This document shows, one piece after another, positions 56,901-64,000 of a stretch of 64,000 nt of DNA (the stretch's first letter is position 1; every line of letters starts with the position of its first letter). The notes beneath the pieces were generated by a model. It ran no database searches. It was not told where the DNA came from and saw nothing but the letters and a program-made list of their open reading frames with translations. A program made the translations under genes and the position numbers. This stretch comes from Methanoprimaticola sp047501175 (lineage in GTDB: Archaea > Thermoplasmatota > Thermoplasmata > Methanomassiliicoccales > Methanomethylophilaceae): contig NZ_JBEQWH010000003.1 of assembly GCF_047501175.1 (NCBI RefSeq), positions 62,001 through 126,000 on the forward strand. The letters run 5' to 3'.

Positions 56901-57711
56901 CCTCCCCCGGATTGGCGACGAGCGTCTGCGAGAAGCTCATCGTCTCGATGATGGAGTGCAGCACCGGCCCGCCGTCGCGGGTCAGGTGCTCCCTCAGCAG
57001 CCTCTTGGTCCCGATGGCGCCGGCCACCTTGTTCTCAGATGCGTACATGAATATCGGGACCGGGTTCCCTCCCTGTCCCTCGATCTCCCGGATCAGCGCG
57101 TCGATGTGATGCGTGTTGCCGGTCAGCCACTGCTTCTGATAGAAGAATATCCCGATGTTCGGCCTGTCCCTCGGCAGCGATCCGACGTAGGAGTCTATGT
57201 CTATGCTCTCCCTTCCGGGATAGTACAGCCCCTGGGCCGGAGGATGGACGGGATCGGGCACCTCCAGGTCCAGCCCGTCGAAGGTCCTGAGGGACCACAG
57301 GACCAGCGACTTGAAGTTGTCGTCCCCTCCGAGGACCATGTATGCGAGACACCTGGCGTAGTCCTCGTCGGGACGCGAGAACATGCCCCGGTACGATGCG
57401 GTGACCGATTCGTCGGTGCAGTCCAGGAGGGCGCACACATGGTTCGCATCGATCGCCCCCCTCATCCTCTCGAACTTCTTGAAGTACGACGTGTCCCCAT
57501 GGACCTTGATGGTGACCAGGTCCGCACCGGAGACGAAGTCCATCGCATCCGCCAGAAGGAGGGGGTCATCGTCCAGGTCGGAGGCGTTGAAACAACGGAA
57601 ATCCAGATCCAGACCGACCTGGACCAGGGAACGTACGGCGGCGTTCATCATATGACTGTCCTTTGTTCCGATGGAGATGTTGGCAAGTTTCAGAGAATCA
57701 CGACCTGACAT
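53962..57711 (-). CDS. cobN: CobN/BchH-type chelatase large subunit
   Basis: A ~1249-residue protein of the CobN/BchH family, the porphyrin- or corrin-binding subunit of aerobic-type cobaltochelatases and magnesium chelatases. Family landmarks: N-terminal YFKKFERMRG; FYQKQWLTGN; the core VIHVGTHGTLEWLPGKG, the SGDCCPDY region; YIIGNPGEGTQAKRR; and C-terminal PGTYGSGTN and WYRSYGEYAYG-like segments. ATG 57711 is preferred since a TATA box (57743-57751) would start transcription near 57720; ATG 57735 is possible. In methanogens cobalt is usually inserted early by CbiX, so the substrate is uncertain. The ChlD-like gene at 62762 could supply the motor subunit. Confidence 0.88.
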   Translation of the reverse strand: MSGRDSLKLANISIGTKDSHMMNAAVRSLVQVGLDLDFRCFNASDLDDDPLLLADAMDFVSGADLVTIKVHGDTSYFKKFERMRGAIDANHVCALLDCTDESVTASYRGMFSRPDEDYARCLAYMVLGGDDNFKSLVLWSLRTFDGLDLEVPDPVHPPAQGLYYPGRESIDIDSYVGSLPRDRPNIGIFFYQKQWLTGNTHHIDALIREIEGQGGNPVPIFMYASENKVAGAIGTKRLLREHLTRDGGPVLHSIIETMSFSQTLVANPGEGEQVSEDNFFLEYGVPVIQTMTCCRPADEWREDTGGLLPSEIAYDVAHPEFDGQIVSVACASTERDIEGSLMAEPLEERPGRVVDTAMMWARLRMTSDQQRRVAILLYMYPPKTANAGGASGLDTFQSVVDLLHRMRDDGYYVGDDIPETSRELVDILLAGITNDMEWSSEESIRQKAADLISPERYGQWYSGLSEAARGRIEEGWGRPPGDFYTVGKEIVVPGVLFGNVLVGFQPDRGRDIQSDYHNPDTVMPHQYLAYYRWLRHVFGADAVIHVGTHGTLEWLPGKGVAMSGDCCPDYVMDSLPDIYPYIIGNPGEGTQAKRRASAVIIDHMIPSMMRSGSYDDIQEVEGAVQNYMSAVTQGQQDKAELIRVRLREAVGRMELYNDLKLSPMCTDEEFDARVDDLYDYIMDVKENLIKDGLHILGDVPEGDRLDEMIYSLTRLDNGEVPSLRGSIAGSMGYGILDLLNDVSSVDPVSGMLKGQILDDVEGRTDEMISDMHSLGFDPDGCRALAEGRYPDDNGDLLESVSFICGTLYPSILRMGDEIDSVMDALRGRYIEPGPSGCPTRGRAQLLPTGRNFYSLDPDSIPWHSSWEVGRRMADQMLDRYVLEHGTYPRAIGMVVWATDTMKTGGDDIGYILWLMGLRPVWTGYAGRVMDLEVISVSELGRPRIDVTLRISGLFRDTFPNLVNLLDRGVRTIADLDESDDENCLRANLRQDIARSIAEGVPEDEARDEALIRIFGDAPGTYGSGTNILIRTSDWHDVSDIGAIYRSYGEYAYGVGRKGKRSPEAFRRRLELMEVTVKNSTSREYDMFDNDDVYNDLGGMNAAVRAVSGRMPMSFIGCSADTSNLRTRTIDEEGRYVFRSKINNPRWVEGLKRHGFKGAEEISNMAEYVFGWDATSDIVDPWMYQSIADNFLFDEETAEWFEDANPHAMHDTVSRLLEAIGRDMWSPAPDVRERLEHMYLDLESRFEGEQ

Positions 57712-57742
57712 GCAATTGGAATATACATCCAACATATTGTCT

Positions 57743-57751
57743 GTTTATAAA
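57743..57751 (-). promoter_or_regulatory. TATA box of the CobN operon
   Basis: TTTATAAAC-type element with an AT-rich flank on the minus strand, ~30 nt before the favoured start 57711. Confidence 0.5.
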
Positions 57752-57892
57752 AATAATCGAATTGTGTGCAATGTGACCATTCCAGCCATGATTTCGATAC
57801 CCGGTCTGACCTCGGCCCCACACGGGGATCGTAACCCGACACTGTACTGTATGGTTGCATGGTCAAAATATCGAATACTACGACTCGAAACC

Positions 57893-58732
57893 TCACAAGA
57901 TACCTCGGTCACAGGCAGATGTGTCCACGCAGAGCGATCCGGGATCCATGCATCTGATGTCGACGCAATCGGGATCCTTCAATATGACATGGGGTGACCC
58001 GTCATCATCGATTATTCTCGAATCCACTCCGTACACCTCCCTGATGTTCTCGGAGGTTATCACCTCTGCCGGCGTACCGACATCGAATATGGAACCCTGA
58101 TGCATCATTATCACGAAATCAGAGTACTTCGCGGCTATGTTGAGATCATGGCTGATCATTATGACCATTATGTCATCCTCGTGCGACAGCCTCCTCAGCA
58201 ACCTGGAGATCCCGAGCTGGTGCTTGACATCGAGATTGGAGGTCGGCTCATCGAGGAGCAGTATGTCCGGATGCTGCACAAGGCCCCTTGCGAGCATGAC
58301 CTTCTGATGCTGACCGGCGGATAGCTCGTTGAAATAGCGCATCGCAAGGTCCCCTATGTCCAATCTCTCCAACGTGTCGTATACGATCCGGAGGTCATCG
58401 TCCGTGGTCTTCCATCCCGCATGCGGGTGCCGACCGAGGAGCACGGTGTCCACCACGGTCAGAGGAAAGGTGTCTGACGACGAGTACGGCACATACCCTA
58501 CCTTCCTGGCCATGTCCTTCAACGAATAGTCCGACACATCCATGTCATCCACAAGGACGGTACCTCCCGTGGGCTCGAGTATCTTGTTGATGCAATGGAT
58601 CAGCGTCGATTTTCCGACTCCGTTCGGACCGAGGATGGAAACGAACTGCGGTCCTTTGAGGTCTATGCATATCCCCTCCAGAACGGGCACGCTGGAATAA
58701 CTGAATGCCATCTCGTTGATTCTTATCTCCAT
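57893..58732 (-). CDS. Corrinoid/iron-complex ABC uptake ATPase (BtuD/FecE type)
   Basis: A 279-residue ATPase: Walker A GPNGVGKS, signature LSAGQHQKVML, Walker B ILLLDEPTSNLD, H-loop ISHDLN. The family imports cobalamin, siderophores or haem. The substrate is inferred to be a corrinoid from the nearby CobN and chelatase genes. The C-terminus has an unusual Asp/Cys-rich tail (DPDCVDIRCMDPGSLCVDTS). It is the last gene of a BtuF-BtuC-BtuC-BtuD operon; ATG 58732 begins 31 nt after the permease stop. Confidence 0.85.
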   Translation of the reverse strand: MEIRINEMAFSYSSVPVLEGICIDLKGPQFVSILGPNGVGKSTLIHCINKILEPTGGTVLVDDMDVSDYSLKDMARKVGYVPYSSSDTFPLTVVDTVLLGRHPHAGWKTTDDDLRIVYDTLERLDIGDLAMRYFNELSAGQHQKVMLARGLVQHPDILLLDEPTSNLDVKHQLGISRLLRRLSHEDDIMVIMISHDLNIAAKYSDFVIMMHQGSIFDVGTPAEVITSENIREVYGVDSRIIDDDGSPHVILKDPDCVDIRCMDPGSLCVDTSACDRGIL

Positions 58733-58763
58733 ATGACGACCTCTTTGAAACGATGGGACCGGG

Positions 58764-59816
58764 TCACCAGGTCCCCTTCTTCTGTTTGACTATGAAATAC
58801 AGGAAGAACGGCCCTCCGATCAATGCCGTGACGACTCCGACGGACATGCCCGTGGGGCCTATGCATCTGGCCAATGATTCGCTGAAGACCAGCAGAAGGC
58901 TGCACACGACCGCGGAACAGGGGATCAGCAGCTTCATGTTGGAACCCACCAGGACACGTGCGATGTGGGGGGCCACCAGCCCTATGAACCCTATCGTCCC
59001 GGAGAAGCACACCGCCACCGAGGTCGCGACGGACACCAGCACCAGGCAGAGGACCCTGGTACGGTTCGGGTCCACCCCCAGGCCGATGGCCGCGTTATCC
59101 CCGGACGTTATCACGTTGAGCCTGTTGGAAAGGAACATCATGGATGCGGCGATGGCAGTGAAAGCGATCATCAGATAGCCTGCATCCGTCCACCCGATAC
59201 CGCTTAGGGTCCCGACCGACCATGCGAATATCGTGGTGATCTCATCGTCGGTCGCCGTGTACTTCAGCAACGTCGTCATCGCCGAGAACACGTACATCAC
59301 GGCGATTCCTATCAGGACCATCATCGTCGGCGTGGTCTTCCTGACCATGGAGAACAGGACTATGAACGCCGCGGGGACGAGTGAGAACACGAAAGCGTTC
59401 AACATCATGCCCAGCTCGTACCCGATACCCGTGAATCCCGACCCCAGGACTATGAACACCGTCACTCCGAACAATGCCCCGGACGATATCCCCGTGGTGT
59501 AGGGGTCGGCCACAGGGTTGCGGATGATGGTCTGCATGACCGCCCCGCCTATCCCCAGGATCCCGCCGATGAACAGCCCGCCGATGATCATGGGGAGGTA
59601 GTTCTCCCAGACTATGTTGTTCTTGAGACCTTCCTCGAATGTGTCGAATGTCCCTCCCGTGAGGTTCTTGACTATGATCCCGATGGCCTCTCCGAACCCT
59701 ATGTGATACTTCGATATGGAGATCGAGTAGAATGCCACCAGAATCGCGACCGCCGCTATGACCAGGATCAGGGCCGTCCCCTTTCTCCCCATGCGACGGT
59801 ACTCTGTAACCCCCAT
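58764..59816 (-). CDS. FecCD/BtuC-type permease, second copy
   Basis: A 350-residue permease with about ten helices and the family motifs GGAVMQTIIRNPVADPYTTG and GISSGALFG in the middle, and FIGLVAPHIARVLVG near the C-terminus. With the adjacent 59821 paralogue it may form a heterodimer, or one is redundant. ATG 59816 is preceded by GGTGAT and sits four nt after the previous stop. Confidence 0.88.
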   Translation of the reverse strand: MGVTEYRRMGRKGTALILVIAAVAILVAFYSISISKYHIGFGEAIGIIVKNLTGGTFDTFEEGLKNNIVWENYLPMIIGGLFIGGILGIGGAVMQTIIRNPVADPYTTGISSGALFGVTVFIVLGSGFTGIGYELGMMLNAFVFSLVPAAFIVLFSMVRKTTPTMMVLIGIAVMYVFSAMTTLLKYTATDDEITTIFAWSVGTLSGIGWTDAGYLMIAFTAIAASMMFLSNRLNVITSGDNAAIGLGVDPNRTRVLCLVLVSVATSVAVCFSGTIGFIGLVAPHIARVLVGSNMKLLIPCSAVVCSLLLVFSESLARCIGPTGMSVGVVTALIGGPFFLYFIVKQKKGTW

Positions 59817-59820
59817 CGTA

Positions 59821-60900
59821 TCACCAGACCGCCCTTTTCTGTCTGATGATCAGATACAGGAAGATTGGGGCACCGATGAACGAGAGCATCACGCCCACGG
59901 GAATCGCATCTTGCGGGGACAGGAACCTTGCGAACGTGTCCGCCGTTATCATGAACAGCGCTCCGACGGCCGCTGACGCAGGGATCACGAACTTGTTGTC
60001 CGAGTCGATGAGTATGCGGACGATATGTGCGGACACCAGCCCCACGAACGAGATTATCCCGGCATAGCAGATCACCGAGGCGACCATGAACGAGATAACC
60101 AGCATGCAAACGAGGCGAAGGGCTTCCACGTTTAGTCCCAATGCCTTTGCGCTCTCATCCCCGAGCGCGAGGACGTTGAGCTTCCTCGAGAGGTATATCG
60201 CAATGAAGATCCCGGCTATGTTCACGATAGCCATGAGCGGTACCGACGACCAGGATATCTCCGAGAGCGACCCCACCTGCCAACGATAGACCACGGCCAA
60301 GGTCTCCTCGTTGGTCATCATCATCAGAACGGTCGTCAATGCGTTGAATATGTACGATATCGCGACCCCGGTCAGGATCAACGTGGCCGGCGAGGCATTG
60401 GAACGGGATCCCACGGCAAGGATGAAGGCCACCGGGATCAACGCGAAGATGAACGCGTTCAGCATCACCCCCATGTTGTCCGCCTGGGAGCTCACGGATA
60501 TCGTCACTCCCAGGATCACCGACACCGCGACCCCGAAACAGGCCCCAGACGATATGCCCGTGGTGTATGGATCCGCCAACGGGTTGTTCATGACGTTCTG
60601 CATGATGGCCCCGCCCACGGCCAGTCCGGCACCCGCGACGAGAGCGAAGACGGCCCTCGGTAGCCTGACGTCGCAAACGATGAAATCGCTTATCGCCTCG
60701 TAGCTACCAGGAGCGTATTCGACGCCGATGATACGGTTGAATATGAACCCGTAGACATCAAGGAACCCTACATCCCTCGCCCCCACGTATATCGAGAGGC
60801 CGAGGGAAAGGAAGGCGAGCGACACGCACACGACGACGAAGAGCACCTTGCGCTTCGTGTAGTGCCTGTATTCGACGAACTTGTCTTCCGTCCGGAACAA
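59821..60900 (-). CDS. FecCD/BtuC-type permease, first copy
   Basis: A 359-residue permease with the motifs GGAIMQNVMNNPLADPYTTG, GISSGACFG and FVGLVSAHIVRILI, paralogous to the next gene. TTG 60900 is the favoured start, with GGGGCGAG eight nt upstream. It lies 22 nt after the stop of the binding-protein gene in the same operon. Confidence 0.85.
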   Translation of the reverse strand: MFRTEDKFVEYRHYTKRKVLFVVVCVSLAFLSLGLSIYVGARDVGFLDVYGFIFNRIIGVEYAPGSYEAISDFIVCDVRLPRAVFALVAGAGLAVGGAIMQNVMNNPLADPYTTGISSGACFGVAVSVILGVTISVSSQADNMGVMLNAFIFALIPVAFILAVGSRSNASPATLILTGVAISYIFNALTTVLMMMTNEETLAVVYRWQVGSLSEISWSSVPLMAIVNIAGIFIAIYLSRKLNVLALGDESAKALGLNVEALRLVCMLVISFMVASVICYAGIISFVGLVSAHIVRILIDSDNKFVIPASAAVGALFMITADTFARFLSPQDAIPVGVMLSFIGAPIFLYLIIRQKRAVW

Positions 60901-60922
60901 AACGTCACTCGCCCCTGTTTGT

Positions 60923-62263
60923 TCACGCCTTGGGATAGGCCGTGTCGTAGCTGATGATGAAGTGCAGGCTGCTCACATCGATCTTGACATCAGTGAACTT
61001 GTCCATGAACTCCTGATTCTTCTCATCGGCCCACTCCTCGGTGAAAAGGTCGGGATACATCACTGCGGCAGCGTAGGCGACCCTTATGGGAATTGGTGCA
61101 TCCCCTGTGATGACATAGGCGTTCTTGTTCTGATATGCCTTGGTCTGATCGAATATGCTCAGACATTCCTCGTACTTCGCAGTGTCATCGACGGCACCGG
61201 AATACCAATCGTTGGTCTTGATGTTGATTATGTAGTCGAAATCATAGTTGTAGAGCCACGTGTCCGACTTGCTGAAGTATGCCCCGGAGGTGTAGTCTGT
61301 CAGGACCTTGTCATCGAGCGCGTACTCCCCGCCGGCATGGGTGATAACATCCACGTAGTCCGATGTCCCGGCAGAAACCCAGATACAGTCCTTGGAGATG
61401 GATCCGTTGCACGTTATGGCGGACTTCTTCTCCACATTGGCAGTCTTGGAGTCTATCTCGGCCTGCATGGAGAGCCACCACTTCGCGATGTCCTCGCACT
61501 GTTCCTCGGTCTGGAAGAGGAATCCGATGAGGAAAAGCTGCTGACAGTACTCCGTCACATCGACCGATGCGGCACCGACCCTGATGACATCCACACCCAT
61601 CTTCTCGTATTAGGGTTCCACGGTCTTCTTGTCGACGGTAGATTCGGTCTTGTCCGTTATGACCGCGGTCACACCGTACTGGGATATGTAGGTCGAGGCT
61701 TTGTCGACGGGCAGCTTTGTGGATGACCCACCTATGGACTCCATCTTGCTGAACTCGGGGAACAGAGTGGGGTCCGGTGCGGACGACATGCTGTACGAGA
61801 TTCCGTGGACCATGTCCGTGATGCCGGCCATCGTCATGAGCCAGCACTGATTGGCGGAAGCCGTTGCGATTGCGGACTTGACGGGCCATGCGGTGCTCAC
61901 CACATAGTTCTCGACGTTGCTCGCGTTGTAATGATACACGGTGCAGGGCTCGTCATTAATGATCTTCTTGACGAGATCCGCATCGTCTTGATCGACGTGT
62001 CCATCGTTGTTGGCGTCAGCGAGAGGGTTCTCAGAAAGCTTCGCGTCCCTCTTCGACTGATCTTCTTCTTTCAAAATCTCATTTATGATGTCCAGGTCCG
62101 CCTGATTGACGGTATAATCGCCGTTGGCATTGCCGAACACGAGGAGTTCCGACTCGATGGCGACATCGGAACCTCCATCAGACCTGTTCATAAGAACCAC
62201 TGCTGCCGCAGCAACGACTATGATCGCCACTGCGACAACTGCGATCGTCTTGGTTTTATCCAT
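60923..62263 (-). pseudogene. Dockerin-bearing BtuF-type substrate-binding protein, split by an in-frame TAA
   Basis: A 446-residue-length frame: N-terminal membrane anchor (TIAVVAVAIIVVAAAAVVL), then a dockerin-like domain with two calcium-loop repeats (FGNANGDYTVNQADLDIIN; ADANNDGHVDQDDADLVKK), then a periplasmic-binding-protein fold of the BtuF/FhuD class (VVSTAWPVKSAIATASA ...). At 61610-61612 TAA interrupts it between VEP and YEKMGVDVIRVG in the same frame; the second half is intact to TGA 60923-60925. An internal ATG 61600 could restart only the second lobe. The permease and ATPase genes downstream are intact. Possibilities are a recent mutation, a sequencing error, or readthrough. Confidence 0.75.
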
Positions 62264-62408
62264 ATTGACCAAAGTCCTCAAAGATCTGTTACTATTTAAT
62301 TAATTGGATGTATAATCCAACTATGATTTTAAACAAATATCAAAATAATCCAGATAAAATGACAACAATTATTCAATAGACATTTTTATGTTATAATAAC
62401 TAAGTGTT

Positions 62409-62732
62409 TCATATCTTGGGCCTGTGCCCGACCCTCCCGCACACGGGACATGTACCGCTCTGGTCCAGCTTGGAACCACACCCTCCACAGATTCCGAGAT
62501 ACATCTCCGAGTATTCTTCCGAAGGGGACCTTGTACCGCCATAAAACAATGCGAATATCACCAGGAATGACATGAGTCCGGATGACACCAGTCCCATGGA
62601 AACCATTAATGCCGTATCCCCCGGATTGCTCATCGACGCATATACACAGAACCCTAAAAGAGCCAAGAATGCCAATGTAATGGCCACCCCCAATCCCGTC
62701 AGCACCTTCCGTTTTGTCGATGTCATATCCAT
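62409..62732 (-). CDS. Two-helix membrane protein with C-terminal zinc ribbon
   Basis: A ~107-residue protein. Two transmembrane helices (about residues 12-33 and 40-62) precede a soluble tail with a zinc-ribbon CGGCGSKLDQSGTCPVCG, ending RVGHRPKI. Such zinc-ribbon membrane proteins are common and uncharacterised in archaea. Its position between the uptake operon and the chelatase gene may be incidental. Start at ATG 62732; ATG 62726 is also possible. Confidence 0.65.
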   Translation of the reverse strand: MDMTSTKRKVLTGLGVAITLAFLALLGFCVYASMSNPGDTALMVSMGLVSSGLMSFLVIFALFYGGTRSPSEEYSEMYLGICGGCGSKLDQSGTCPVCGRVGHRPKI

Positions 62733-62761
62733 CACTCAAAAGCATAGCATCTGCAGACAGG

Positions 62762-64000
62762 TCACCCTATAACCGCCCTCACACTCTCCGCAAGACGGTC
62801 CGCGTTCAGGTCCTCCAACCTGAAGTACGTCCCCTCCAGGGCCTCGGCCAGCCTCTGTGCGTTGTCGAACCTGACGTAGCCCGTGCTCGCATCGATGACG
62901 ATCCATTCGACCTGCGGTATCCTCAGGTCGGCGGCCATCTTCCGTACCTCATCGTTCGCATCCGCACCCTCCCTCACGGGGACGTTCGCCCTCCCGTCGG
63001 TGATCAGCACGATGTAGCAGGACTCCCCCTGGTGGGACCTCGAGTAGGATGTCATGAAGTCGCTGACGGTGACCAGTGCCTGTCCGAGCGGGGTCTTGCC
63101 CCCGGTAGGGAGCTCCTCCAGATGCCTGTAGCTGTACTCCACCGATCTCGTCGGAGGGAGGACCAGCTCCGCGGAGTCCCTGCGGAACGCCATCAGTCCT
63201 ATCCTGTCGCGCTTGACATAGCTGTCACGGAGCATGGACAGCACGGCACCCTTCACAGCGGCCATCCTCCTGCGGACCCCCAGGGACCCGCTGGCGTCCA
63301 CCAGGAACATGATCGTGCATCCGGAGCGGCGCTCCCTGACCTTCCTACGTATGTCCTGCTCCTCTATGGAGATCAGGAGGTCCCCATGGGCCCTGCTGGC
63401 CTGATACGGCGCAGCGGCGCGTATGGTGGCATCGAACGCGATATCGACGACCCTTCCGTCGGGGATCCGGGAACGCGCGTACCTGCCGGTGGAGTCGTTG
63501 CTCTCCGCCATCGACCTGCGGCCCTTGCGGGACGAGGTGGTACGGATGACCCTGCGACCGTCCCCGAGATAGTCTATCACACGGAACTGCTCCCCCACCT
63601 CGAACATGATCTCGTCCAGGAGGTCCTGGAGGTCTGGGGGCTGTTCCTCGTCCCTGTCCGGCCGATCGCTGCTCTCGGGCGGGTCGCGACCATCGGTCCC
63701 ATCGTCAGTCTCCCCGTCACTGTCCGAAGGGTCCTCGTTCCGGTCGTCGTCCTGCCTGTCATCCTCCCCGTCCTGGTCCTGGGGAGGTTCCGGAGGCGGC
63801 TGGGAGTGGTTCCTGCGATGGGGGAGGCATATCCTCGCGGCCTCCTCCACATCGCCCCTCAGCACCTCGTCCCTTCCGTCCAGGGCGGCTATCGCCATGG
63901 ACGTGCGGACCATCGCGATGTCCGCGCGCATCCCGTCCACGGCCATGCGCGTGCACAGGTCCGCGATCACCTCCAAAAGCCCGTCGGAGATGGTCACCAG
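62762..64000 (-). CDS. Magnesium/cobalt chelatase ChlD/BchD-like subunit (5' end outside window)
   Basis: At least 411 residues; the frame is open to the window edge, so the N-terminus, probably with the AAA+ domain (ChlI part), lies beyond it. Seen: the end of the AAA module (MAVDGMRADIAMVRTSMAIA, EVLRGDVEEAARICLPHRR), a 70-residue acidic Pro/Asp-rich linker, and a von Willebrand A domain (~230-405) with MIDAS CTIMFLVDASGSLGVRRRMA and ITDGRANVPV. This ChlI-linker-VWA arrangement is that of the chelatase motor subunits that work with BchH/CobN. CobN is encoded 5 kb away on the same strand. Confidence 0.85.
   Translation of the reverse strand: MVTISDGLLEVIADLCTRMAVDGMRADIAMVRTSMAIAALDGRDEVLRGDVEEAARICLPHRRNHSQPPPEPPQDQDGEDDRQDDDRNEDPSDSDGETDDGTDGRDPPESSDRPDRDEEQPPDLQDLLDEIMFEVGEQFRVIDYLGDGRRVIRTTSSRKGRRSMAESNDSTGRYARSRIPDGRVVDIAFDATIRAAAPYQASRAHGDLLISIEEQDIRRKVRERRSGCTIMFLVDASGSLGVRRRMAAVKGAVLSMLRDSYVKRDRIGLMAFRRDSAELVLPPTRSVEYSYRHLEELPTGGKTPLGQALVTVSDFMTSYSRSHQGESCYIVLITDGRANVPVREGADANDEVRKMAADLRIPQVEWIVIDASTGYVRFDNAQRLAEALEGTYFRLEDLNADRLAESVRAVIG

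Overview
The window looks like a gut-associated archaeal chromosome, most probably a methanogen of the order Methanomassiliicoccales (Methanomethylophilaceae-like). That is an inference from gene content and signals; no taxonomic marker gene lies here. The evidence is: TATA-like boxes about 25 nt upstream of many start codons (leaderless mRNAs), tRNA-Ala with an encoded CCA, very large beta-helix surface proteins, a bile-salt-hydrolase-type enzyme, a dockerin-bearing substrate-binding protein, and a CobN-type chelatase with vitamin-B12-type uptake genes. Every intact protein gene I can delimit (about 45) ends in TGA.

Layout. 0.1-3.1 kb: small genes, a TerB-like protein and a UvrD-type helicase. 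3.2-23 kb: a small InlB-repeat protein and two paralogous ~4.5-kb surface-protein genes (4163-8687 and 18219-22722). These two share a 103-bp 5' end, a C-terminal anchor and a structured 3' region, and enclose a metabolic and transport island (FUSC-like transporter, bile salt hydrolase family, CstA-unknown-MATE operon, MFS permease). Both paralogues carry an 11-G tract just before the signal-peptide core. As sequenced, both start codons are one base out of frame; 10 or 13 G would restore them. This is the pattern of phase-variable contingency genes.

23-32 kb: a complete partner-switching set (RsbW-like kinase, RsbU-like phosphatase, RsbV-like STAS protein), an unusual outfit for an organism without sigma factors. 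The STAS gene sits in an apparent operon with two ABC exporter half-transporters and a GH3-type acyl-amido synthetase. A GNAT toxin-antitoxin pair with a palindromic operator lies inside this block.

32-46 kb: two more giant surface proteins, one with a 10-G tract inside its coding sequence and one with an 11-G tract in its leader. Between them is a worn defence or toxin-antitoxin zone: an AAA/DUF4143 ATPase preceded by four 33-bp-phased repeats, a MntA/HepT pair whose toxin has a stop at the tyrosine that is normally modified, and a decayed second MntA copy.

46-53 kb: tRNA-Ala, a PemK/MazF-like gene overlapping a DUF2201-MoxR-LRR operon, a small winged-helix protein, an SLC13/ArsB-type permease, a YqaJ-like nuclease and an ABC-2 exporter. 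53-64 kb: CobN co-transcribed with that exporter, then a BtuF-BtuC-BtuC-BtuD uptake operon whose binding protein is split by an in-frame TAA, and at the edge a ChlD/BchD-like chelatase subunit that could partner CobN.
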